Of a stretch of 59,310 bases of DNA, positions 16,729 to 25,800 are shown piece by piece. The stretch covers positions 1 to 59,310 of the forward strand of contig RXIX01000006.1 of assembly GCA_003989075.1 (NCBI GenBank). Direction: 5' to 3'. The stretch's first letter is position 1, and each line of letters begins with the position of its first letter. This stretch comes from Candidatus Competibacteraceae bacterium. Its GTDB lineage: Bacteria > Pseudomonadota > Gammaproteobacteria > Competibacterales > Competibacteraceae. The notes beneath the pieces were generated by a model, which saw nothing but the letters and a program-made list of their open reading frames with translations, did not search any database and was not told the origin of the DNA. The position numbers and the translations under genes are program-made.

Positions 16729-19104
16729 ATGAGCAAAAACCTGGTCATCGTGGAATCGCCGGCCAAGGCGAAGACCATCAAGAAATACCTGGGCAAGGAC
16801 TTCGAGGTACTGGCCTCCTATGGCCATGTGCGCGATCTGGTGCCCAAGGAGGGTGCGGTCGATCCCGAGCACGACTTCGCCATGAAATACCAGCTCATCG
16901 ACAAGAACGAGCGTCACGTCGAAGCGATCGCCAGGGCGGCAGCCAAGGCCGAAATTCTCTATCTGGCCACCGACCCCGACCGCGAGGGCGAGGCGATCTC
17001 CTGGCACCTGTGCGAGATTCTGCGCCAGCGCACGCTGCTCGACGACCGGCCGGTGCAGCGGGTGGTGTTCCATGAAATCACCCAACGGGCGGTGCGCGAC
17101 GCCATCGCCCACCCGCGCGCCCTGTCGCTGGATCTGGTCAACGCCCAGCAGGCCCGCCGCGCCCTGGATTATCTGGTGGGCTTCAACCTGTCGCCGCTGC
17201 TGTGGAAGAAGATCCGCCCCGGACTGTCCGCCGGCCGGGTGCAATCGCCGGCGCTGCGCATGATCGTCGAGCGTGAGGAGGCGATCGAGAACTTCCAGAC
17301 TCAGGAATACTGGACCCTGGAAGCCGACGCCGCTCCGGCCAGCGGCGCACCGTTTACCGCGCGGCTGGTCGAGTTCGCCGGTGAGAAGCTCAGCCAGTTC
17401 AGCATCACCGATGGTCAGCGCGCGCACCTCCTGGAACAGGCGCTGCAGGCAGCAGCCCAGGTGGCGGGACCGGCGACCCATGCCGATGCCCTTGGCCGGC
17501 TGTCCGTCATCCGGGTCGAGCATAAGCAGCGCAAGCGCAACCCGGCGCCGCCCTTCACCACTTCAACTCTGCAGCAGGAAGCTGCGCGCAAGCTCGGTTT
17601 TTCCGCCCAGCGCACCATGCGTGTCGCCCAGCAGCTCTACGAGGGCATCGACACCGGCAGCGGTGCAGTCGGCCTGATCAGCTACATGCGCACCGACTCG
17701 GTCAATCTCGCCCAGGAAGCCCTCGCCGAGATTCGCGCCCTGATCGCCCGGCGCTACGGTGCCCATAACCTGCCGCCGGTGCCGCGCATCTTCAAGACCA
17801 AGGCCAAGAACGCCCAGGAAGCACACGAGGCGATCCGGCCCACTGCGGTCGATGTCACCCCGGAAACGGTGCGCGCTCATCTCAGCGCCGAGCAGCACGC
17901 GCTTTATGAGCTGATCTGGAAGCGCACCGTTGCCTGTCAGATGATCGCTGCCACCCTGGACACGGTCGCAGTCGATCTAGGCTGCGGGCCGGGCAATACC
18001 TTCCGCGCTACCGGCTCGACCCTGGCTGACCCCGGTTTCATCGCCGTGTATCGCGAGGGCGTCGATGATCCGGATGAGGATGACGAAGGCCGCATCCTGC
18101 CGCCGCTGCACGAGGGTGATGTCGTGGATCTGCTGACGCTGCGCCCGGAACAGCATTTCACCGAACCGCCACCGCGCTATTCCGAAGCCAGTCTGGTCAA
18201 GGCGCTGGAAGAGCACGGCATTGGCCGGCCGTCCACCTACGCGGCGATTCTGTCTACCCTGCTGACCCGCGAATACGCAGTGCTGGAGAGTCGCCGTTTT
18301 ACGCCCACCGACATCGGCCGCATCGTCAACCGCTTCCTCACCCAGCATTTCACCCGCTACATCGACTACGAGTTCACCGCTCATCTGGAGGATGAACTGG
18401 ACGCGGTGTCGCGCGGCGAGGAGGACTGGCTGCCACTGCTGCGGGGCTTCTGGGAGCCGTTCCGGCAGCGCGTCGAGGAAACTGCCGAGAACGTTTCGCG
18501 GCAGGATGTAGTGCAAAGCCGCGAACTCGGCCAGGATCCCAAGAGCGGCAAGCCGGTATCGGTGCGCATGGGCCGTTTTGGCGCCTTCGCCCAGATCGGC
18601 ATCAAGGAAGACCTGGAAAAGCCGCGCTTTGCCAGCCTGCGCCCCGAGCAGCGCCTCGACACCATCAGCCTGGAACAGGCCCTGGCGCTATTCCAGTTGC
18701 CGCGCGATCTGGGCAGCACCGCCGCCGGTGAGCCCATCCAGGCCAATATCGGCCGCTTTGGTCCCTATCTGCGCTACGGCAAACAGTATGTCTCGCTGAA
18801 GAAAGAGGATCCCTACACCGTCAGCCGCGAGCAGGCGCTGGAACTGATCGCCGCGCATCAGGAAGCAGCGGCCAACAAGATCCTGCGTGTTTTCCCCGGC
18901 TCGGCGATTCAGGTGCTCAACGGCCGCTTTGGCCCCTACATCACCGACGGTCAGAAGAACGTGCGCCTGCCCAAGAATCGCGAACCGGGCAGTCTGGAAC
19001 TGGCTGAATGCCAGGCCCTGCTGGCCGCAGCACCGGAGAAGAAGAAGCCGGCCGGCCGGCGCGCCGCCACCACGACCCGGTCCAAGCGTTCCAGCGGAAG
19101 CTGA
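16729..19104 (+). CDS. topA: DNA topoisomerase I (type IA)
   Basis: The 791-residue protein relaxes negative supercoils. The Toprim domain begins KNLVIVESPAKAKTIKKYL and holds the metal site ATDPDREGEAISWHL. The catalytic Tyr is in SYMRTDSVNL (near residue 319). EEHGIGRPSTYAAIL is the conserved motif of domain IV. The C-terminus differs from E. coli TopA: instead of Cys4 zinc ribbons there are repeats centred on GRFGAFAQIG, GRFGPYLRYGKQYVSL and GRFGPYITDGQKNVRLP, and no Cys pairs. A basic Lys/Arg-rich tail ends the protein. tsaC follows after one base. Confidence 0.97.
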   Translation: MSKNLVIVESPAKAKTIKKYLGKDFEVLASYGHVRDLVPKEGAVDPEHDFAMKYQLIDKNERHVEAIARAAAKAEILYLATDPDREGEAISWHLCEILRQRTLLDDRPVQRVVFHEITQRAVRDAIAHPRALSLDLVNAQQARRALDYLVGFNLSPLLWKKIRPGLSAGRVQSPALRMIVEREEAIENFQTQEYWTLEADAAPASGAPFTARLVEFAGEKLSQFSITDGQRAHLLEQALQAAAQVAGPATHADALGRLSVIRVEHKQRKRNPAPPFTTSTLQQEAARKLGFSAQRTMRVAQQLYEGIDTGSGAVGLISYMRTDSVNLAQEALAEIRALIARRYGAHNLPPVPRIFKTKAKNAQEAHEAIRPTAVDVTPETVRAHLSAEQHALYELIWKRTVACQMIAATLDTVAVDLGCGPGNTFRATGSTLADPGFIAVYREGVDDPDEDDEGRILPPLHEGDVVDLLTLRPEQHFTEPPPRYSEASLVKALEEHGIGRPSTYAAILSTLLTREYAVLESRRFTPTDIGRIVNRFLTQHFTRYIDYEFTAHLEDELDAVSRGEEDWLPLLRGFWEPFRQRVEETAENVSRQDVVQSRELGQDPKSGKPVSVRMGRFGAFAQIGIKEDLEKPRFASLRPEQRLDTISLEQALALFQLPRDLGSTAAGEPIQANIGRFGPYLRYGKQYVSLKKEDPYTVSREQALELIAAHQEAAANKILRVFPGSAIQVLNGRFGPYITDGQKNVRLPKNREPGSLELAECQALLAAAPEKKKPAGRRAATTTRSKRSSGS

Positions 19105-19105
19105 C

Positions 19106-19663
19106 ATGGATCGACTGCGGATACGCGCCGTAGCGAGGATGGTCCGGGCCGGCGGCCTGATTGCCTATCCCACCGAAGCGGTTTACGGTCTCGGCTGCGA
19201 CCCGCGCAATCGGGATGCAGTGCGGCGCTTGCTGCTGCTCAAGCGCCGGCCAGCGCATAAGGGTCTGATTCTGATTGCTGCCGACGCGGCGCAACTGGCG
19301 CCCTACATGATGCCGCTCAGCGCCACGGAGCAGGCCCGGCTCGATGCGAGCTGGCCCGGCCCGCATACCTGGCTGGTGCCGACACCGACAGCGACCCCAC
19401 GCTGGCTGCGCGGCCGCCATGCCACTTTGGCGGTGCGGGTGACCGCGCATCCACTGGCGGCGGCGCTGTGCCGGGCCTGCGGGCATCCCCTGGTATCGAC
19501 CAGCGCCAATCGCAGTGGCCGGCCCGCATTGCGCAGTGCGCGCGCGGTGCGCATCCAGCTGGGACGCGCCCTCGACGGCCTGCTGCCCGGTCCGACCGGC
19601 GGCGCGGCACGGCCCACCGCGATTCGCGATCTGCGCAGCGGCCAGCAGCTGCGCGCCGGCTGA
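19106..19663 (+). CDS. tsaC: L-threonylcarbamoyladenylate synthase TsaC
   Basis: The 185-residue YrdC/Sua5 domain protein makes threonylcarbamoyl-AMP for the t6A37 modification of ANN-reading tRNAs. GGLIAYPTEAVYGLGCD is the nucleotide-binding motif, KRRPAHKGLIL is the KxR-SxxK-type basic site, and PLVSTSANRSGRPA is the conserved C-terminal loop. There is no Sua5 extension, so it is the short bacterial form. GGAAG precedes the ATG by 5 bases. The start is 1 base after the topA stop, so the two are probably co-transcribed. The convergent MTA phosphorylase gene ends 3 bases away. Confidence 0.95.
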   Translation: MDRLRIRAVARMVRAGGLIAYPTEAVYGLGCDPRNRDAVRRLLLLKRRPAHKGLILIAADAAQLAPYMMPLSATEQARLDASWPGPHTWLVPTPTATPRWLRGRHATLAVRVTAHPLAAALCRACGHPLVSTSANRSGRPALRSARAVRIQLGRALDGLLPGPTGGAARPTAIRDLRSGQQLRAG

Positions 19664-19666
19664 GCT

Positions 19667-20437
19667 TCAGCTACTCCGAATCTCAGTCTCGTCCAGGGTC
19701 GATATCACCCGCTCCAGCAGCATCCGCGTCTGCACCATGCCTGACACCAGGTTCCTTTCGATCTCGGCCATGGTGATCGGGCCGGCGACCTTGCCCGCCG
19801 CCCGGTTGGCGACCACCGCGCAGGCGGCATAGCGCATCTCCAGTTCGCGGGCCAGTGCCGCCTCCGGCATGCCGGTCATACCGACGATATCGCAGCCATC
19901 CCGTTCCAGCCGCCGCACCTCGGCAGCGCTTTCCAGGCGCGGCCCCTGGGTGGCGGCATAGGTGCAGGGATCGCACACCGCCTCCAGGTTCAGCATCCGC
20001 GCAGCATCAATCAGGCGTGCACGCAGGGTGGCGCAATACGGCTCGGTAAAGTCGATGTGGGTAACCGGCGCCGGGTGATCCTCGAAGAAGGTACTGGCCC
20101 GACCCCAGGTGTAATCGATGATCTGATCGGGAAAAGCCAGCACACCGGGCGCCATGTCGGCACGAATGCCACCGACTGCCGCCACCGCGATGATCCGCCG
20201 CACACCGCGCTGATGCAGCGCCCACAGATTGGCGCGGTAATTGATCCGGTGCGGCGGCAGGCTGTGCCGGTCGCCATGCCGGGCCAGGAAAACCACAGTG
20301 CGACCGGCCAGCGTGCCCCAGCTCAGTGGGCTGGACGGCACGCCATAGGGCGTAGCCACGGTTTCGCGGCGGTTGATCAGCAGATTGTCAAGCGCGGTCA
20401 GGCCAGTACCGCCGATGATGGCCAGGGCAGGCAGCAT
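19667..20437 (-). CDS. S-methyl-5'-thioadenosine / thioinosine phosphorylase family
   Basis: The 256-residue protein is in the MTAP branch of trimeric purine nucleoside phosphorylases. ALAIIGGTGLTALD holds the phosphate-binding loop, LARHGDRHSLPPHRINYRAN is the family signature with active-site His residues, and GMTGMPEAALARELEM is the purine/ribose site. It cleaves methylthioadenosine or methylthioinosine with phosphate. In Pseudomonas aeruginosa the homologue next to nagZ (PA3004) prefers methylthioinosine; that preference cannot be read with certainty here. ATG 20437 has a perfect AGGAGG 7 bases upstream. It follows hpt by 16 bases. Confidence 0.9.
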   Translation of the reverse strand: MLPALAIIGGTGLTALDNLLINRRETVATPYGVPSSPLSWGTLAGRTVVFLARHGDRHSLPPHRINYRANLWALHQRGVRRIIAVAAVGGIRADMAPGVLAFPDQIIDYTWGRASTFFEDHPAPVTHIDFTEPYCATLRARLIDAARMLNLEAVCDPCTYAATQGPRLESAAEVRRLERDGCDIVGMTGMPEAALARELEMRYAACAVVANRAAGKVAGPITMAEIERNLVSGMVQTRMLLERVISTLDETEIRSS

Positions 20438-20453
20438 GGAGAATCCTCCTGGT

Positions 20454-21008
20454 TCAATCACGGGCTGCGTAGATGGCCGGCAACTGGCGCCAGTATTCCT
20501 GGTAATCCATGCCGCGGCCAAACACATAGCGATCCGGTACTTGCAGACCGACGAAGTCAACGCTCAGGCCCGATACCTTGCGGTCATGCTGTTTATCGAC
20601 CAGCACCGCGCTATACACCGCCGCCGCGCCCTGAGCCCGCACCTGATCGAGAATCGCCCGCAGGGTATCGCCTTCGTCGAAAATATCATCGACCACCAGC
20701 ACCACCCGACCCGCCACGTCGGGACGGGGCGGCGCAATCCAGTCTACCGCGCCGCCCTGGGTGGTGCCGCGATAGCGGGTGGCGTGCAGATAGCCGATCT
20801 GCAATGGAAATTGTAGCCGTTCCAGCAATTGCGCCGCCGGGATGAAGGCGCCGCTCATCACCACCAGCACCAGCGGATCGCAATGCTCCAGGCGGGCGGT
20901 AATGGCGCTGGCCAGGCGATCCAGGGCAGCATCAATCTGTTCCGGGGTGCACAGCAACTCGGCCTCGCGCAGCACGGCGCGGGCTTGTTCAGCGGTTATC
21001 GACGGCAT
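20454..21008 (-). CDS. Hypoxanthine(-guanine) phosphoribosyltransferase family protein
   Basis: This is a 184-residue type I phosphoribosyltransferase. VLVVDDIFDEGDTL is the PRPP-binding motif (about residues 104-117) and VVMSGAFIPAAQLL is the first loop. It resembles the Hpt type that recovers hypoxanthine or guanine as IMP or GMP. The next gene releases adenine or hypoxanthine by phosphorolysis, so the pair could be a salvage route from methylthio-nucleosides to IMP. The operon order is nagZ, DsrE-like, this gene, MTA/MTI phosphorylase. Confidence 0.85.
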   Translation of the reverse strand: MPSITAEQARAVLREAELLCTPEQIDAALDRLASAITARLEHCDPLVLVVMSGAFIPAAQLLERLQFPLQIGYLHATRYRGTTQGGAVDWIAPPRPDVAGRVVLVVDDIFDEGDTLRAILDQVRAQGAAAVYSAVLVDKQHDRKVSGLSVDFVGLQVPDRYVFGRGMDYQEYWRQLPAIYAARD

Positions 21009-21064
21009 GACAAGTTCCAGAGAGCAAAGAATACGGACTGAAATCCGTGAGGTGATTCAGGGAG

Positions 21065-21433
21065 TTAATAGCTCAGGGTGAGCGTTTCGCCGTCCATGGC
21101 CTCGCTGATCAGATAGGCGCCACCGACAATCCCGTCGATCGCATCGAGCAGATCATCGCCCCAGCGTTCCACCGAGGTTGTGCACACCTTCAGCTTGACC
21201 CCAAGCTCGCGGGCACTGTGGATCAGGTCCTGAACGGTGCGGCTTGGATCGTCGGCGAGTGCGACCTGCGCGGCTACGCCCTTGATCGCCAGTTCCGCGC
21301 TGCGCCCGGACAGGATGATCTCGACAGGGTAATTCATGGCGGCGGCGACGCTGGCCTGCGTTAAGAGCGCGCACAGTGCCGTCGCATCGCGCGGGTCGGT
21401 GTTGACCATGAGGATCAGCAGCTTACGGGCCAT
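21065..21433 (-). CDS. DsrE/DsrF-like family protein
   Basis: This is a 122-residue protein with a flavodoxin-like DsrE fold: ARKLLILMVNTDPRDA, an ALLTQASVAAAMNYPVEIIL helix-strand pair and a C-terminal DAIDGIVGGAYLISEAMD. One Cys lies in LGVKLKVCTTS, the place where the sulfur-carrying Cys of YchN/DsrE proteins is found; a further Cys is in DATALCALL. It may handle persulfide sulfur, but no partner Dsr/Tus genes are nearby. GGAGA precedes the ATG by 7 bases. It sits between nagZ and hpt in the same direction. Confidence 0.75.
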   Translation of the reverse strand: MARKLLILMVNTDPRDATALCALLTQASVAAAMNYPVEIILSGRSAELAIKGVAAQVALADDPSRTVQDLIHSARELGVKLKVCTTSVERWGDDLLDAIDGIVGGAYLISEAMDGETLTLSY

Positions 21434-21509
21434 GGGGCATTCTCCGGGTCAGGTTTGCAACAACTGCGGAGCAGTCCGGCAGCCGGCACGGCGGTGCCGT
21501 TTGCAGCGT

Positions 21510-22562
21510 TCAGATATCCATATCCAGCAGCGGAAAGGCATCATAGTCCTGCACCAGATGCACGGCCCGCCGCCATTCCGGGCGGTGCCGCAGGTAGTCT
21601 CCGGCCGGGTGACCACGCCCGTGCAGGCGGATCAGGCGCAGCTGACTGACCGGATCGAGCGGCTCGCGCAGACTTTCGATGATGGCGATGGCGGCACGGC
21701 GATCATTGCAGGCCAGCACCATATCGCAGCCGGCAGCGCGGGCGGCACGAGCCCGCTCGGCTGGACCACCGGCCACGCCGGCGCCGGCCATGTCCAGGTC
21801 ATCGCTGAAAATCACGCCCTGAAAGTCGAAGTGGCGGCGCAGGATATCCTGCAGCCAGCGTGCGGAAAAGCCGGCCGGCTGCGCATCGACCGCCGGATAG
21901 CGCACATGCGCCGGCATCAATGCCGCCAGCCCGTAGTGGATCATGCGCTCAAAGGCCAGCAGGTCGGCGTCGGCCAGCGCCTCGTAGGGACGCGGATCGA
22001 TGGGCAATTCGTGATGTGAATCGGCCGCAACCCCGCCATGGCCGGGAAAGTGCTTGCCCACCGCTTCCATGCCGGCTTTCTGCATGCCGCTCATGTAGGC
22101 GTGGGCCAAATCCGCGACCGCTTCAGGATCATGGTGAAAGGCGCGGTCGCCAATCACGCCGCTGACGCCGTGATCGAGATCCAGCACCGGAGCAAAGCTG
22201 AAATCGACCCCGACCGCGCGCAACTCGGCAGCCATCAGCCAGCCGCTGACCCGGGCCAGCTGCTTGGCGCGCATCCGTTCCTGGTCGTAAATCTCGCCCA
22301 GCCGCCGCACCGCCGGCAGGCGGGTGAAGCCCTCGCGAAAGCGCTGCACCCGGCCGCCCTCGTGATCGACCGCCACCAGCAGCCGCGGCTGGCGCAGGGC
22401 GTGAATCGCCGCCACCAGCGCCGCGACCTGCGCCGGCGAGTGGTAATTGCGGGTGAACAGGATGACGCCACCGACCTGCGGATGGCGCAGCAGCTCGCGC
22501 TCCTCGGCGCTCAGCTCCAGCCCTTCCACACCCAGCATTACCGGCCCTAGCGCCATCATCAT
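21510..22562 (-). CDS. nagZ: Beta-N-acetylhexosaminidase NagZ
   Basis: This is a 350-residue family GH3 enzyme that cuts GlcNAc from anhydro-muropeptides during cytosolic peptidoglycan recycling. It starts MALGPVMLGVEGLELSAEE, and LVAVDHEGGRVQRFR, KHFPGHGGV (the flexible loop with the catalytic His) and IFSDDLDMAGA (catalytic Asp nucleophile) are intact. There is no signal peptide. The start may be any of three consecutive ATGs. The length is near that of E. coli NagZ (341). It is first in its minus-strand cluster, with a 266-base divergent gap to the GGDEF gene; no convincing promoter was recognised there. Confidence 0.96.
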   Translation of the reverse strand: MMMALGPVMLGVEGLELSAEERELLRHPQVGGVILFTRNYHSPAQVAALVAAIHALRQPRLLVAVDHEGGRVQRFREGFTRLPAVRRLGEIYDQERMRAKQLARVSGWLMAAELRAVGVDFSFAPVLDLDHGVSGVIGDRAFHHDPEAVADLAHAYMSGMQKAGMEAVGKHFPGHGGVAADSHHELPIDPRPYEALADADLLAFERMIHYGLAALMPAHVRYPAVDAQPAGFSARWLQDILRRHFDFQGVIFSDDLDMAGAGVAGGPAERARAARAAGCDMVLACNDRRAAIAIIESLREPLDPVSQLRLIRLHGRGHPAGDYLRHRPEWRRAVHLVQDYDAFPLLDMDI

Positions 22563-22828
22563 TACCCCCCGATTGTCCTGCGTCTCTGGTTAGCCATCAG
22601 CGCAAGAGCCTATCCGATTGCCCTGTTCTGTGCTAGGTTTTCACAGCCTTAGTACTTGGCAAAGCTGCAAGCCACTGCCCGGATCGGTGTTTCGCAAGCC
22701 AGCGTCCCGCCGTCCCATCCTGCGCCTGTTGTGCCCCGATTCTACGCGCCCTTGCGGGGCTGGCCGCGCTCGCCGTTTCCATGATGAATGCTGCCGATGC
22801 CAGCTGTGCCATTTCCAGGACCTGACTC

Positions 22829-25800
22829 TTGAACCCGATGCCCCCGCCCTTGAAACATGCCGACTGCGAACGCCTGCAGCAGTTGATAAACGCGATTGGC
22901 GATGGCGTCTGGGACTGGGACCGTGTCGCGGATCGCATCGACTGGGATGCGCGCAGCTACGCCCTGCTCGGCTATGCGCCGGATGCCTTTCCGCTTAATC
23001 TGGCCACCTGGAAGACCCTGATTCATCCCGAGGATCGCGCCACAGCCTGGGAGATGGTGGCCACGCAGTTGCGCAGCGGCCAGCGCTTCAGCGTCGAATT
23101 TCGCTACCAGCGCGCCGATGGCGGCTGGATATGGGTGCAGGGGCGCGGCCAGGTGGTGAGCCGGAATGAACAGGGCGAAGCGACGCGCCTGTTGGGTACG
23201 CACACCGATATCAGCGCGCGCCGCGCCATCATCCAGCAACTGGCCGAGGAGCGCCTGCTGCTGCGCAGCCTGTATGCGGCGATTCCCGATCTGGTCTGGC
23301 TCAAGGATCTGCACGGCCGCTTCCTGGTCTGCAACCCGGCGGTCGCCGCCTATTACGGTGCGCCGGCCGAGGAGATTCTCGGCCGCTGCGATGCCGATTT
23401 CGTCAGCGCCGAAACCGCCGCGGCCTATCGCCGCAAGGATCAGCACGTCGCCGCGACCGGCGTGCCGCATCGCTACGAACAGTGGATGCAGCATGCGGAT
23501 GGGCGCCCGCGCCGGGTCGAAGTCACCAAGGTGCCGCTGCGCCGCGATGATGGCAGTCTGCTCGGCGTACTGGGCGTGGCGCGCGACATCAGCGACCGTC
23601 ATGCCACGGAGGAACGTCTGCGGCAGCTTTCGCTGGCGGTCGAGCAAAGCCCGGTGTCGATCGTGGTCACCGATCTTGATGCCCGCATTCAGTACGTCAA
23701 CCCCTGCTTCAGCCGTGTCACCGGCTACAGCGCTGCCGAAGTGCTCAACCAGAACCCGCGCATTCTGCAGTCCGGAGTGACCCGTCCCGAAACCTACCAG
23801 GCCCTGTGGGACACGGTCACCGCCGGCAAAACCTGGAGCGGACTGCTGCACAACCGGCGCAAGGATGGCTCGCTGTATTGGGAACAGGCCATCATCAGCC
23901 CGATCCGCGACAACGAAGGCCGCATCGTTCAGTACTTGGGCGTCAAGCAGGACATCACCCTGCAAAAGCAGCTTGAGGACGCCCTGGCGCGCAGCGAAGC
24001 CCGTTATCGGACCCTGTTCGAATCGGCGCGGGTGGCGATGCTGCTGATCGATCCGAATGATGGCTGCATCATCGAGGCCAATGCCGCCGCCTGCGCCTAT
24101 TACGGTTACAGTGCTGCGCAGATGCGGGCGCTGCATATCGGCGATATCAACACTCTGAGCGCGGAGCAGTTGCGCACCGAAATGGCCTGCGCCCAGCTGG
24201 ACAACCGCTACCAGTTCTTTTTCCGTCACCGCTTGGCTAATGGCCAGTTGCGTGATGTCGAGGTGCATTCCGGGCCGATCGAGTTCAATGGCCGTTCGCT
24301 GCTGTACTCGATCATCCACGACATCACCGAGCGCCGCGCCGCCGAACAGCGCCTGCGCCTGATGGCCAGCGTATTCCGCCATGCCCATGATGGCATCGTC
24401 ATCACCGACACTGCGGTCAACATCATCGAAGTCAATGAAACCTTCACTACCCTGACCGGCTACAGCCGCGACGAGGTGCTCGGGCGGAATCCACGCCTGC
24501 TGCAGTCGGGCCACCATGAGCGCGCCTTCTACGCCGGCATGTGGCAGGCCCTGAACAGCGACGGTTTCTGGACTGGCGAGATGTGGAACCGCAAGAAAAA
24601 CGGCGAGATCTACGCCGAAATCGCCAGCATCTCGGCGGTGCGCGACGATCAGGGCCAGGTGACGCACTACGTCAACGTGTTCGCCGACATCACCGCCCTC
24701 AAACACAGCCAGCAGCGGCTCGAACGGCTGGCCTTCCATGACCCGCTGACCGGTCTGCCCAACCGGGCGCTGCTCAGCGATCGTCTGAGCCAGGCCATCG
24801 CCAACGCCGAACGCAGCGCCAGCCTGCTGGCAGTCGGCTATCTTGATCTGGACGGATTCAAGCCGGTCAACGACCGTCTTGGCCATGCCGCCGGCGATCA
24901 ACTGCTGATCGCGGTGGCGCGGCGCCTGGGCGCGGAACTGCGCAGCAGCGATACCCTGTCGCGTCTGGGCGGCGATGAATTTGTTCTGCTGCTCAACGAT
25001 CTGGGTGATCTGAATGCCTGCGAGCGCGCCCTGTACCGGATTCTGGCCGCTCTGGCCGCGCCGTTCACCATCGCCGGGCAGCAGGTCACGGTTTCGGCCA
25101 GTCTCGGCGTCAGTCTCTATCCGCTCGACCATGTCGACGCCGATACCCTGATCCGCCACGCCGATCAGGCGATGTACGCTGCCAAGCAGGCCGGCCGCAA
25201 CCGCTACCGTCTGTTCGACCGGGAGCGCGACCAGCAGGTCCAGCAGCAGAGCACGCTGCTCGGACAGCTGGCGGCGGCCCTGCAGCAGAACGCTCTGGTG
25301 CTGCACTATCAGCCCCAGGTTGATCTGCGCCGCGGCACGGTGACCGGTGTCGAGGCCCTGCTGCGCTGGCCCTGCCCGGAGCGCGGCCTGCTGCTGGCGG
25401 ATGAGTTCCTGCCCGGGATCGAGCACAGCGATCTGATGATCAGCCTCGGCGAGTGGGTGCTGGAAACGGCGCTGCGCCAGCTCGATGCATGGGCTGCCCT
25501 TGGCCAGGCGCTGCCGCTGAGCGTTAACATCGCGGCCCGCCACCTGCGGCAGCCTGATTTCATCGCCCGCCTGCGGGCATTGCTGGCCCGCTACCCTGCG
25601 GTGCAGCCGCAGTGGCTGGTACTGGAACTGCGCGAAAGCGCGGCGCTGGATCAGCTGGCCCAGATGATCGAGATTATCGGCGCCTGCCAGCGGCTCGGCG
25701 TGCGCGTTGCGCTCGATGATTTTGGCACCGCGCATTCCTCGCTGCATTATTTCCGCCGCCTGTCGGCTAACGACATCAAGATCGATCGCAGCCTGATCGG

